From the NCBI RefSeq assembly GCF_051859345.1, contig NZ_JBHYFV010000005.1, positions 1-64,000 on the forward strand: a DNA stretch of 64,000 bases, written 5' to 3'. Below are positions 45,361 through 52,166 of this stretch, in pieces. Both the position numbers and the translations under genes were made by a program. The notes under the pieces are model-generated. The model worked only from the letters and a program-made list of their open reading frames with translations. It was not told the DNA's origin and did no database searches. Position 1 is the first letter of the stretch. Every line of letters starts with the position of its first letter. Origin of the DNA: Marivita sp051859345. Its GTDB lineage: Bacteria; Pseudomonadota; Alphaproteobacteria; Rhodobacterales; Rhodobacteraceae.

Positions 45361-45441
45361 GTCGCCTCCTTCGTGGTCTTTCGGGGTCGCGCCTGTCGGT
45401 CTGGGCTTTGGGCACGGTTTCTGGCGTGATAGGGCGAAAGC

Positions 45442-45696
45442 ATGTCGAAGAACAGCCTTGCAGACCTTGCCGTTCAAGGAACGACCCTCACCGTGCGTGT
45501 GTCGCCGAACGCGCGCGCAAATAAGGTGGAGATGGAGGGGGAGACTATCAAGGTCAGCGTCACTGCCCCGCCCGCAGACGGCGCCGCAAATGCGGCAGTG
45601 ATCAATCTGTTATCCAAGGCGCTCGGCATCGCCAAGACTCGTCTGACGCTGGTTCAGGGCCACAAGAGTCGGGACAAAGTGTTCCGGCTGGATTAA
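45442..45696 (+). CDS. DUF167 (YggU) family protein
   Basis: An 84-residue protein of the DUF167/YggU family, of unknown function. TLTVRVSPNARANKVEM and the strongly conserved VTAPPADGAANAAVINLL are diagnostic; the C-terminus reads VQGHKSRDKVFRL. It is divergent from the nitroreductase gene. Its TAA stop overlaps the stop of the convergent small gene (TTAA). Confidence 0.92.
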   Translation: MSKNSLADLAVQGTTLTVRVSPNARANKVEMEGETIKVSVTAPPADGAANAAVINLLSKALGIAKTRLTLVQGHKSRDKVFRLD

Positions 45697-45932
45697 TCTG
45701 CCTTTTCTTCGCGAGAATAAACGCCTTCGGGAAGAGAGATCGCGGCGGCCAGGTCGCGCATCTGGGACATCGAAAATGTGATTCTGTTCACCTTGTCCGT
45801 GCGCGGATCGTATTGTTCAACGGTGATGCATTCCTCAAAGCCGTTAACGATCACGTCTTCTTGCAACGGACCTTTGCCTTCGTCCACCAGCGTAACGACG
45901 GTCGAGTCGAATTCGTGTTCTATGCTAAACAT
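45693..45932 (-). CDS. conserved small hypothetical protein
   Basis: A 79-residue acidic soluble protein (MFSIEHEFDSTVVTLVDEG at the N-terminus, MRDLAAAISLPEGVYSREE near the end). The repeated beta-strand pattern suggests a small beta-sheet domain; I do not recognise a function. ATG 45932 is preferred because the preceding 21 codons lack coding character. Its stop shares four bases with the DUF167 stop. Confidence 0.65.
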   Translation of the reverse strand: MFSIEHEFDSTVVTLVDEGKGPLQEDVIVNGFEECITVEQYDPRTDKVNRITFSMSQMRDLAAAISLPEGVYSREEKAD

Positions 45933-46063
45933 GGGCGAAGGGTAGCGCGGAGATTCGGAAAAAGCCAAGACGCATCTGCGGAAAATCTCTTTCACGAATT
46001 CGGGACTGGCAGGTCTGTTCCGTTCACCCTATTTCTTATATTTCGAATACGAGGAAAACCTTT

Positions 46064-46780
46064 ATGCGCTGGCTTCTTGTTTTGGCTCTTGCCGTCTTGG
46101 CGGCTTGTGATGTCACAACCACAACAACGCCTGCACCACGCCCGCAATCCACGACATCGCAACTCTCCGAGCAAGAGGCGCGCAGTCGTGCCGGGATTGC
46201 CGCGCGTCAGTTCGTATCAGTGGTTGAAACGGTCGAGCCTGTGGCCGAACAGGAATGTCGCCGCCGGGCACCAGGGGCCAACTGCGACTTCCAGATCGTT
46301 GTTGATGATCGGATGGGTCAGCCCCCGAATGCTTTCCAAACGGTTGATCGTTCGGGGCGGCCGATCCTTGCCTTCAATCTTGCATTGATCGCATCTGTGG
46401 AAAATGCTGACGAACTGGCTTTTGTGATGGGTCACGAAGCGGCGCACCATGTTCTTGGCCATCTCGGGCGCACGCAGCAGAACGCAGCGGTCGGCGCAGT
46501 GATCCTGTCGGGTCTGGCGGCACTGGGCGGTGCAGACGCAGCGGCGGTCCAGTCGGCGGAACAGATCGGAGCATCGCTTGGAGCGCGCACCTATTCCAAG
46601 GATTTTGAACTTGAAGCTGATCGGCTTGGCACAATAATCACAGCACGTTCAGGCTTCAATCCGGTGCGAGGCGCACAGTTCTTCAACAAGATCCCTGACC
46701 CCGGAAACCGATTCCTGGGCTCTCATCCGCCAAATGCCTCGCGCATGGACATTGTGCGACGCACAGCTGCCGGGCTCTGA
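46064..46780 (+). CDS. M48-family metalloprotease lipoprotein
   Basis: A 238-residue periplasmic peptidase. A lipoprotein signal (MRWLLVLALAVLAAC) predicts lipidation at Cys15. The zinc motif HEAAH spans residues 124-128 and the third ligand is the glutamate in FELEADRLG near residue 190. It resembles the small BepA/LoiP-type quality-control proteases of the envelope. A Thr/Pro-rich linker follows the lipid anchor. It ends 10 bases before an FNR-type site. Confidence 0.9.
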   Translation: MRWLLVLALAVLAACDVTTTTTPAPRPQSTTSQLSEQEARSRAGIAARQFVSVVETVEPVAEQECRRRAPGANCDFQIVVDDRMGQPPNAFQTVDRSGRPILAFNLALIASVENADELAFVMGHEAAHHVLGHLGRTQQNAAVGAVILSGLAALGGADAAAVQSAEQIGASLGARTYSKDFELEADRLGTIITARSGFNPVRGAQFFNKIPDPGNRFLGSHPPNASRMDIVRRTAAGL

Positions 46781-46789
46781 TCTGGCGGA

Positions 46790-46803
46790 TTGACCTGCAT
46801 CAA
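46790..46803 (+). promoter_or_regulatory. FNR/FnrL-type box upstream of the DUF6455 genes
   Basis: TTGAC-CTGC-ATCAA differs from the FNR consensus TTGAT-N4-ATCAA at one position. Its centre is 41.5 bases upstream of 46838, and a TAGACT hexamer at 46826-46831 fits a -10 element, as in class II FNR-activated promoters. This predicts oxygen-limited expression of the genes downstream. Confidence 0.6.
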
Positions 46804-46858
46804 AGCTCGCATGGTTGGCGCATCCTAGACTTGGGGTATGACAATGAGGAGCATTGTG

Positions 46859-47113
46859 ATGCCTTACGATTCAAAACGCGCCGAACACACGCAGATGGTG
46901 CTTGGCATGGCAGACCGGCAAGGTGTGGACCTTCAGGAGATGATCCTGCGTGCCGAAGTCAGCGAAGACCAATTCGAGCATGCCGTAGATCGCTGCATGG
47001 GCTGTACACAATCCACAGCTTGCAAGTGCCTTTTGGACAGCGCCGGACCGCAGCTGAATTTACCGGAGTATTGCCGCAACGGCGACCTGTTTGACGCCCT
47101 GAGATCAAAATGA
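46859..47113 (+). CDS. DUF6455 family cysteine-rich protein 1
   Basis: An 84-residue soluble protein. It has C46 and C49 in CMGC, C55 and C57 in ACKC, and C72 in YCRNGDLF, a pattern shared with the two following genes and typical of DUF6455. The cysteines could hold an iron-sulfur cluster or zinc; function is unknown. ATG 46859 has GAGGAG seven bases upstream and is preferred over ATG 46838, which would coincide with the predicted transcription start. The stop overlaps the next gene by four bases. Confidence 0.8.
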   Translation: MPYDSKRAEHTQMVLGMADRQGVDLQEMILRAEVSEDQFEHAVDRCMGCTQSTACKCLLDSAGPQLNLPEYCRNGDLFDALRSK

Positions 47114-47406
47114 CCTGCCTGCAAAATCCGGTTTCCTGGCGTCCACTGGGCAAGACCGGTGTTCATTACTGGCTTGTTCAGCGAATGGCAAAAACCTGTG
47201 GAGTGGATACGGCACAGGCGATGTCAGACGGAGACCTTCAGGAAGCAACCTGGGTAGACATGGTCCAGCACTGCCGGACCTGCCAGTGGGTTGATGGCTG
47301 TCAGCGCTGGCTTGATCAACAGGATACGGAAAGCGCCGCATCGCCTCCCGGCGCTTGTGTGAATGGCGACATCTTCCAACGTCTTGCGGAAAGGCAAAAA
47401 CAATGA
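47110..47406 (+). CDS. DUF6455 family cysteine-rich protein 2
   Basis: A 98-residue paralogue. C55 and C58 in CRTC, C64 in DGCQRWL and C83 in ACVNGDIF repeat the C-x2-C-x5-C...C pattern of its neighbours. The N-terminal HYWLVQRMAKTCGVD segment resembles HFWLTRSVARVMGIS in the third copy. The start and stop each overlap the neighbouring gene as ATGA, so the three proteins are made together. Confidence 0.8.
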   Translation: MTCLQNPVSWRPLGKTGVHYWLVQRMAKTCGVDTAQAMSDGDLQEATWVDMVQHCRTCQWVDGCQRWLDQQDTESAASPPGACVNGDIFQRLAERQKQ

Positions 47407-47675
47407 GGAAACAAGCCTTGGGGAATGCCGAACTGCATTTCTGGCTGACGCGTAGCGTTGCCAGGGTTATGGGGATAAGCTTGTCCGAAGCGATGGCCAG
47501 CGGCCAGTTGGCTGCGCAGGATTACGCGTCACTTGTGACGGCGTGCCGGGAATGCGCTCTGGTAGAACAGTGTCAGCGCTGGCTTGGAGAGCAGCGAACA
47601 TTGGCGCGCAACGCCCCTCCGGGCTGCGCGAATTCAGACGCGCTCGCTACGCTGGCACATGAGCCGGTTGTCTGA
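47403..47675 (+). CDS. DUF6455 family cysteine-rich protein 3
   Basis: A 90-residue paralogue with C48 and C51 in CREC, C57 in EQCQRWL and C75 in GCANSDAL. ATG 47403 overlaps the stop of the second copy (ATGA); an upstream in-frame start at 47355 lies inside that gene. It ends five bases before the convergent epimerase-like gene. Confidence 0.8.
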   Translation: MRKQALGNAELHFWLTRSVARVMGISLSEAMASGQLAAQDYASLVTACRECALVEQCQRWLGEQRTLARNAPPGCANSDALATLAHEPVV

Positions 47676-47680
47676 ATTTC

Positions 47681-48661
47681 TTAGGTGCGCAGGTTCTTTG
47701 CGCTTTCCTTGATTCCGGCATACTGACCTGACGGACGGAAACGCCACAGATAATCCGGCAGCACCGCCTCAAGCGCGACAGGTGTCATTCCCAGATCGGC
47801 AAACGTCTTCACCCCATCCGACACAACATTGTCGTTGCGAAGATTCTTTACCTGATCGCGGGTGATCATGCTCGGAATCAATCCAAGGCTGATCGTGTTC
47901 GCAAAATCGAACAGACTGCCCATGATAGACGCGGCAAAAAACGGAATATTGAGGATCACACGGCGACGGCGAATCACACCTAGCATGTGCTGCATGAGTT
48001 CGCGGAAACTGTTCACATCCGGACCACCAAGTTCGTAAATCCCGGGTGACGCCTTGCCGATCACCGCCAGATGCGCCGCTTTGGCGACGTCGTTCACATA
48101 GACTGGTTGGAATTTCGTATCTGCACCGACTATTGGTAGTATCGGTCCAAGGCGTGCCATGCTGGCAAAGCGGTTGAAGTACCCGTCTTCCGGACCGAAC
48201 ACAATCGAGGGACGCAGAATGACCGCGTTTGGCATGTGTTCAAGAACGGACGTTTCGCCTTGTGCCTTGGTGCGCTGGTATTCGCTTTCGCCCGCTGCAT
48301 CTGCGCCAATGGCCGATATATGCACCATGGTGCTGATGCCTGCTTCGGCAGCAAGACGTGCGACACGACCCGCGCCCTCGGCCTGAATGGATTCGAAGGT
48401 ATTCTTGCCAGCCTCCGCGAGGATACCAACACAATTGACCACAGCATCAGCGCCCTGCATCGCGGCACGCACGCTCGCATCGTCGCGGATGTTGCACAGG
48501 ATTGGTTCGACCTGTCCGACAACACCATAGGGTTTCACAAAGATCGCCTCATTGGGGCGACGCACCGCAACACGCACGCGCCATCCATCTTTTGCCATCC
48601 GACGCGCAATATAGCGCCCGACAAAACCCGAGCCGCCGTAGATTGTGACGAGTTTGGACAT
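47681..48661 (-). CDS. NAD(P)-binding protein of the NDUFA9 (complex I associated) family
   Basis: Atypical short-chain dehydrogenase of 326 residues. The dinucleotide-binding motif is YGGSGFVGRYIAR at the N-terminus; VNCVGILAEAGKNTFESIQ and the FQPVYVNDVAKA block are typical of the NDUFA9-like subgroup, which is associated with complex I or quinone metabolism. The usual YxxxK pair is represented by YQRTKAQGE. ATG 48661 is preferred over an upstream frame to 48742. Confidence 0.88.
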   Translation of the reverse strand: MSKLVTIYGGSGFVGRYIARRMAKDGWRVRVAVRRPNEAIFVKPYGVVGQVEPILCNIRDDASVRAAMQGADAVVNCVGILAEAGKNTFESIQAEGAGRVARLAAEAGISTMVHISAIGADAAGESEYQRTKAQGETSVLEHMPNAVILRPSIVFGPEDGYFNRFASMARLGPILPIVGADTKFQPVYVNDVAKAAHLAVIGKASPGIYELGGPDVNSFRELMQHMLGVIRRRRVILNIPFFAASIMGSLFDFANTISLGLIPSMITRDQVKNLRNDNVVSDGVKTFADLGMTPVALEAVLPDYLWRFRPSGQYAGIKESAKNLRT

Positions 48662-48813
48662 GTGAAAGCTCCCGCTAATCGCTTCGTTGACCTCTATCCC
48701 TGTCGCCCTTTGCGAGCAAGGTGTTCGATTGCCGCAAAGCAACCGCAGTCCCCTGTCAAAAAGTGCGTTGACACCCTTTCGGGACAGGATTACACGCCAG
48801 CCTCACGACACCT

Positions 48814-48899
<86 letters not shown>

Positions 48900-48927
48900 C
48901 AAACTCCGTACAAACTATTGATTTGCA

Positions 48928-48952
48928 TTGGCTTTTTCTTGAAGCAAGCCAA
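48928..48952. terminator. inverted repeat after tRNA-Leu
   Basis: TTGGCTT (48928-48934) and AAGCCAA (48946-48952) form a seven-base stem with an eleven-base loop, 29 bases after the tRNA. It could end the tRNA transcript or be part of an old integrase-gene promoter. There is no T-run after the stem. Confidence 0.35.
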
Positions 48953-48962
48953 GGTGTAGTAC

Positions 48963-49457
48963 ATGTCGGAGAACAAAACAGCCCCCTTCACCTTCCAGAA
49001 GGACGGAATTTTCTACTTCATCAGAAGAGTTCCGGGTGACTTAAGACGACATTATTCGTCTGGACGAATCTCATACTCTCTCAGGACAAGATCGCGGTCC
49101 GTGGCCACTGCAAGAGCCACTCAGGCAGCCTGCAAACTAGATGAGTTCTGGTTCCACCTAAGATCGAAGGATGCCGACCTACCCGGAAAGCATATGCTCA
49201 AGCAGGGACTGGCTCAGTCTTCGTCGGTTCTGATTGCCGATCCTGTCAACTCGAACATTCCTAAGTTCTCAGAGGGTGTGCTGACCTACCTGACGCTCAA
49301 AGGAACAAGCAAATCCGAAGCTGATCGGCAAGGTTACGGAGGAGGGAGAACTGAGAGACCAACACAGCGGCATCTGGCCCATTCAGGTGGTTGCCAATGG
49401 ATTGAATTGGACAAAAAGAAAACGGAAAACAGCGGTTTCTTTGTCGCCACTGCCTGA
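48963..49457 (+). pseudogene. truncated tyrosine recombinase (DUF6538-type integrase)
   Basis: The first about 115 residues match the N-terminus of DUF6538 phage-type integrases: FYFIRRVPGDLRRHY, then ISYSLRTRSRSVATARA, followed by the beginning of a core-binding domain (FSEGVLTYLTLKGTSKSEAD). After that the frame turns into unrelated sequence and stops at 164 residues, whereas such integrases have 350-600. The catalytic domain is absent. Lying beside tRNA-Leu, it looks like the scar of a lost island. AGGTG precedes the ATG. Confidence 0.75.
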
Positions 49458-49803
49458 CCGCACAAGCGACTGGATTCAAGGTATTGGACAAGAACTCCGA
49501 AACCCCTGCCTTGCCAGGTTCTCTTCCGCTCGCTTCAATCCGTTGGGCCGAAGCTGAGCCACGAACCAGCCATCTGTTCTGAGGTCTGTCACGACATGTC
49601 CTATGAATCGAGATGTCTCAATGACGTATCGCAAAAGATGAGCTTGACCCGCAAGCCATGCTTTAGCGATTTGATATTCTTGGACTTTAGACAAATCTGA
49701 ATCTCAACCAGCCCTTAATCAGTCCCTGCTTTTCTGGATCTGTGGTGGGCGAACTCTGATGGGTGCGCCTTGGTGATCAACTTCAGAACATAGGGTGAAA
49801 CCC
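49458..49803. other. remnant region without intact gene
   Basis: Between the truncated integrase and the secreted protein there is no intact gene. A minus-strand fragment resembling the NusG/RfaH N-terminus lies inside (49479-49574). The rest shows no recognisable features, and no copy of the tRNA-Leu 3' end was found by eye. Confidence 0.5.
49476..49694 (-). pseudogene. fragment of a NusG/RfaH-like antiterminator
   Basis: The open frame contains GWFVAQLRPNGLKRAEENLA followed by RQGF, which reads like the start of the NGN domain of RfaH/NusG paralogues (W-[FY]-x-A-Q-[LK]-x-P-N...AE-x-NL-x-RQGF). The frame then ends after RSSCPIP, and the rest of the domain is not found in other frames. Only about 49479-49574 has similarity; upstream codons look non-coding. 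Such antiterminators often regulate exopolysaccharide operons, which begin 2 kb away. Confidence 0.5.
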
Positions 49804-50286
49804 ATGAAACCTTCTTTTGCTGCGCAACTGCGGTTGCGCAAACCCTTGCATTTTGCGTCGGTCCTGGCGGCGATTTTCTTGACCAGTACATCCCTGGGCA
49901 ACGCACAAGTCGTTGCGCCCAATGTCTTCGTCGTTGGCAATGATCGCGGGGGAATCATCGGGACACGGGCAACCGAGGTCCGACGTCTTAAGGCTGCAAA
50001 CCGCCGCGTGGAAATTCGTGGCCAAATCTGCTTGTCATCCTGTACGATGTATCTCGGAGCAGGGAACGTTTGTGTCAATCCCAATACCCGTTTTGGTTTT
50101 CACGGGCCAAGCTATTACGGTCAGCCATTGCAACCCGTACATTTCGAATACTGGTCAGAAGTCTTGGCATCGCACTACCCACCAGCGATTAAGCAGTGGT
50201 TCATGTCCAACGCCAGACATACCAAGAACGGTTATCATACGCTTCTTGGTACAGAGCTTATTCGGCACGGCGTGCCGTCATGCTAA
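49804..50286 (+). CDS. secreted ClpP/crotonase-like fold protein
   Basis: A 160-residue protein with a signal peptide (hydrophobic residues about 16-33, ending LGNAQ). The block RGGIIGTRATEVRRLKAAN, then EIRGQICLSSCTMYLGAG and GFHGPS, resembles periplasmic ClpP-like proteins with a CxSxC segment; C76/C80 and C90 may form a disulfide. S78 or S79 is the candidate nucleophile and H100 a possible partner, but a catalytic triad is not proven. ATG 49804 follows AGGG; GTG 49795 is an alternative. Confidence 0.65.
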   Translation: MKPSFAAQLRLRKPLHFASVLAAIFLTSTSLGNAQVVAPNVFVVGNDRGGIIGTRATEVRRLKAANRRVEIRGQICLSSCTMYLGAGNVCVNPNTRFGFHGPSYYGQPLQPVHFEYWSEVLASHYPPAIKQWFMSNARHTKNGYHTLLGTELIRHGVPSC

Positions 50287-50291
50287 CAAAA

Positions 50292-50316
50292 CGTGCCAGC
50301 CCGACAGGCTGGCACG
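50292..50316. terminator. hairpin between two convergent secreted-protein genes
   Basis: CGTGCCAGCC (50292-50301) and GGCTGGCACG (50307-50316) form a perfect ten-base stem with a five-base loop, six bases after the stop of the plus-strand gene and 28 bases beyond the minus-strand gene. It probably terminates both transcripts. Confidence 0.65.
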
Positions 50317-50343
50317 CATCATTCCACATCCAGAAGTTTGAGT

Positions 50344-50670
50344 TTACTGCGTATCTGAAGTGCTTGAGGAGTTGCCGATGGCAGCTGCACCCAAGACAAC
50401 CGCAAACAACCCTCCGGCAATCGGCACGAAGTTTGTCGCGACAGCCCCGCCTGCGGCACCGCCCCCGCCCCCAAGAATTCCTGCGGGACGCGCGCAGCGA
50501 ACTCCGACTCTGCCATCTTCCAGGAAGCGCGCGGAAACAATTGTTCCGTTCTCTCCGCAGGCATCCTGAGCGCGGGCGATTTCCATTGCAGTTGCAGAAT
50601 CGTTCTGCGCGAAAGAAGCCGATGCAGACATTGCAATCGTCACAGCAGTGGTGAGGAAAATACTCTTCAT
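50344..50670 (-). CDS. small secreted glycine-rich protein, possibly YjbE-like
   Basis: A 108-residue protein: signal peptide MKSIFLTTAVTIAMSASASFA, a short domain with two cysteines (ACGENGTIVSARF...VGVRC) and a glycine-rich hydrophobic segment (GILGGGGGAAGG, then AGGLFAVVLGAAAIG) ending in SSSTSDTQ. The layout resembles YjbE/GfcA, the small secreted member of yjbEFGH-type exopolysaccharide operons, and YjbF and YjbH homologues lie nearby, so a role there is inferred. ATG 50670 with GGAGTG upstream is preferred over a frame to 50763. Confidence 0.6.
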   Translation of the reverse strand: MKSIFLTTAVTIAMSASASFAQNDSATAMEIARAQDACGENGTIVSARFLEDGRVGVRCARPAGILGGGGGAAGGAVATNFVPIAGGLFAVVLGAAAIGNSSSTSDTQ

Positions 50671-51348
50671 TTTGGCACTCCAATTGAAAACGAACAGACC
50701 ATTTGTTGCTTCATAACACAAACAGCAGGTGTTGCGAAAGACCAAGCGGAGACTCTTACACATTCACCGCTGCTGCAGCACTTTTTGTGCGGTTGGAACG
50801 AAATTTGCGCATTTTGACAGCCGCTGTGCCATAGGTCTCCAGGATGTCGCAACTATTCGCCGATTGAGCGACCACATGGTTGGCGACCTGCCTGCATTGT
50901 GCGCGTGTTGGTTTGGTATAGCCACCAATCTACAACGAAAAATCCCTTTGGTTCTCTACGTTTGGTGCAAGCGATGGTCCGATTGCGACTGGAGAGTTCA
51001 ATAAAAGGAGCAGTCTTCATCATTCTATTCCTGCACCGACCTGAAGCCACCGGAAGGGAATTCAGCGGACTACAAATATATTTTAACGTCTGTTGTCGTC
51101 AAAAGCAGATCGGTCTCAGATGAGAAAAAGTCACGATAAAACCTTATTCAACTGGAAATGACGAATACACATATGGCCTGTGTATCTTGGACATTCGGCA
51201 GTCCAGCGGACCTGGGGCCTCTGAATTCAAATGCTTTGATCTGATTCGGCTTTCATTGCTGCATCTTGCGAAATTCTTTGGTATTGGGCCGTGTAAACTC
51301 TGCCTTAGCGCCCACGATATGATCTTTCGGCGCATTTTCGCCGCAAAA

Positions 51349-51390
51349 ATTGTGGGTTGTCGCTGGCGAGAGGTTGCTGGAACCCACAAT
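51349..51390. promoter_or_regulatory. inverted repeat ATTGTGGGTT upstream of the exopolysaccharide operon
   Basis: ATTGTGGGTT (51349-51358) and AACCCACAAT (51381-51390) are perfect ten-base inverted arms separated by 22 bases. The repeat lies about 40-80 bases upstream of the sugar transferase start and suggests a dimeric regulator site or a leader hairpin. Confidence 0.45.
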
Positions 51391-51391
51391 C

Positions 51392-51416
51392 TATAATAGA
51401 AAGTTAACCTATTATA
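51392..51416. promoter_or_regulatory. inverted repeat TATAATAG upstream of the exopolysaccharide operon
   Basis: TATAATAG (51392-51399) and CTATTATA (51409-51416) are perfect eight-base arms around a nine-base centre. TATAAT itself matches a -10 hexamer, so a regulator bound here could block or position RNA polymerase. Confidence 0.45.
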
Positions 51417-51429
51417 AAGTCGAACGCTC

Positions 51430-52092
51430 GTGCTGGAACTCTGTGGGGGAGTCATCTTGTTTGATGTGGTCAGAGACGAAGTAGAAGGTGGCAAGACCCG
51501 GGGGTCGCCGACTTTTCAGTTCTTCAAAGCCTTTTTCGACATTTTTGTCAGCATGAGTTTGCTCCCTGTCTGCCTGATTGTGGCAAGCTTGCTGCTCGTT
51601 TTGAACCGTCGCTTCAATCCTGGCCCCCTTGTTTTCGAGCAAGAGCGCATGGGGCGACGCTGCAAGCCCTTCACGGCTTACAAGTTCCGGTCCATGCTGC
51701 CAGCGCAGTTGATCGAGCGTCAGGCAGGTGATCCGGTGGAACAGGACCGGATTACCAAACTTGGCCGTTTCTTGCGCAGGTCACGCTTGGATGAGTTGCC
51801 ACAAATCTTCAACGTGCTCCGAGGCGAAATGAGTCTGATTGGTCCACGTCCGGATTACTTTCCACACGCTCAAGAATTTCTGACAAGCGTTCCTGGATAC
51901 CGTGCGCGTCACGACGTCCGGCCGGGTATCAGTGGCCTTGCTCAGACCGAGGTTGGCTACGCACAAGGCCCGATTGAAACGCGTCGCAAAGTCCTTGCAG
52001 ACCTTTACTACATAAAGAACGCCGGTTTTCTTCTTGAGGCCTGGATCGTCTGGCGTACATTCTGCACGATCTTCGGTCGTAAAGGGCTTTGA
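51430..52092 (+). CDS. exopolysaccharide sugar transferase (initiating phosphoglycosyltransferase)
   Basis: Monotopic phosphoglycosyltransferase of the bacterial sugar transferase family (ExoY/WcaJ catalytic domain), which transfers sugar-1-phosphate to undecaprenyl phosphate to begin repeat-unit synthesis. It has up to 220 residues: one hydrophobic hairpin (about residues 33-58), then VFEQERMGR, the KFRSM motif, LDELPQIFNVLRGEMSLIGPRP and VRPGISGLAQ. GTG 51430 is the longest start; TTG 51457, with GGGGGA six bases upstream, is well supported and would give 211 residues. It begins an operon with the Wzc kinase. Confidence 0.9.
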   Translation: MLELCGGVILFDVVRDEVEGGKTRGSPTFQFFKAFFDIFVSMSLLPVCLIVASLLLVLNRRFNPGPLVFEQERMGRRCKPFTAYKFRSMLPAQLIERQAGDPVEQDRITKLGRFLRRSRLDELPQIFNVLRGEMSLIGPRPDYFPHAQEFLTSVPGYRARHDVRPGISGLAQTEVGYAQGPIETRRKVLADLYYIKNAGFLLEAWIVWRTFCTIFGRKGL

Positions 52093-52166
52093 GTCGGCAT
52101 TGCTTGCTTGAATAGCTGTTTTGTGAAAAACACTCTGAGTAAACAGCGGCAGGAAGTAATCAGTTG

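Larger units (their letters stand above)
50671..51429. other. long intergenic region before the exopolysaccharide genes
   Basis: About 760 bases without a convincing gene, rather AT-rich toward the end. It contains two inverted repeats directly upstream of the sugar transferase gene (51349-51390 and 51392-51416). Small open frames at 50899-51123 and 51187-51396 lack family features and ribosome-binding signals. Confidence 0.5.

Noticed and set aside
50899..51123. Small plus-strand open frame in the spacer before the exopolysaccharide genes
   Set aside because: No ribosome-binding site, no recognisable motif and unusual composition; not supported as a gene.
48900..51429. Second attachment site (repeat of the tRNA-Leu 3' end)
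   Set aside because: No copy of the T-arm/acceptor sequence was seen downstream within this region.
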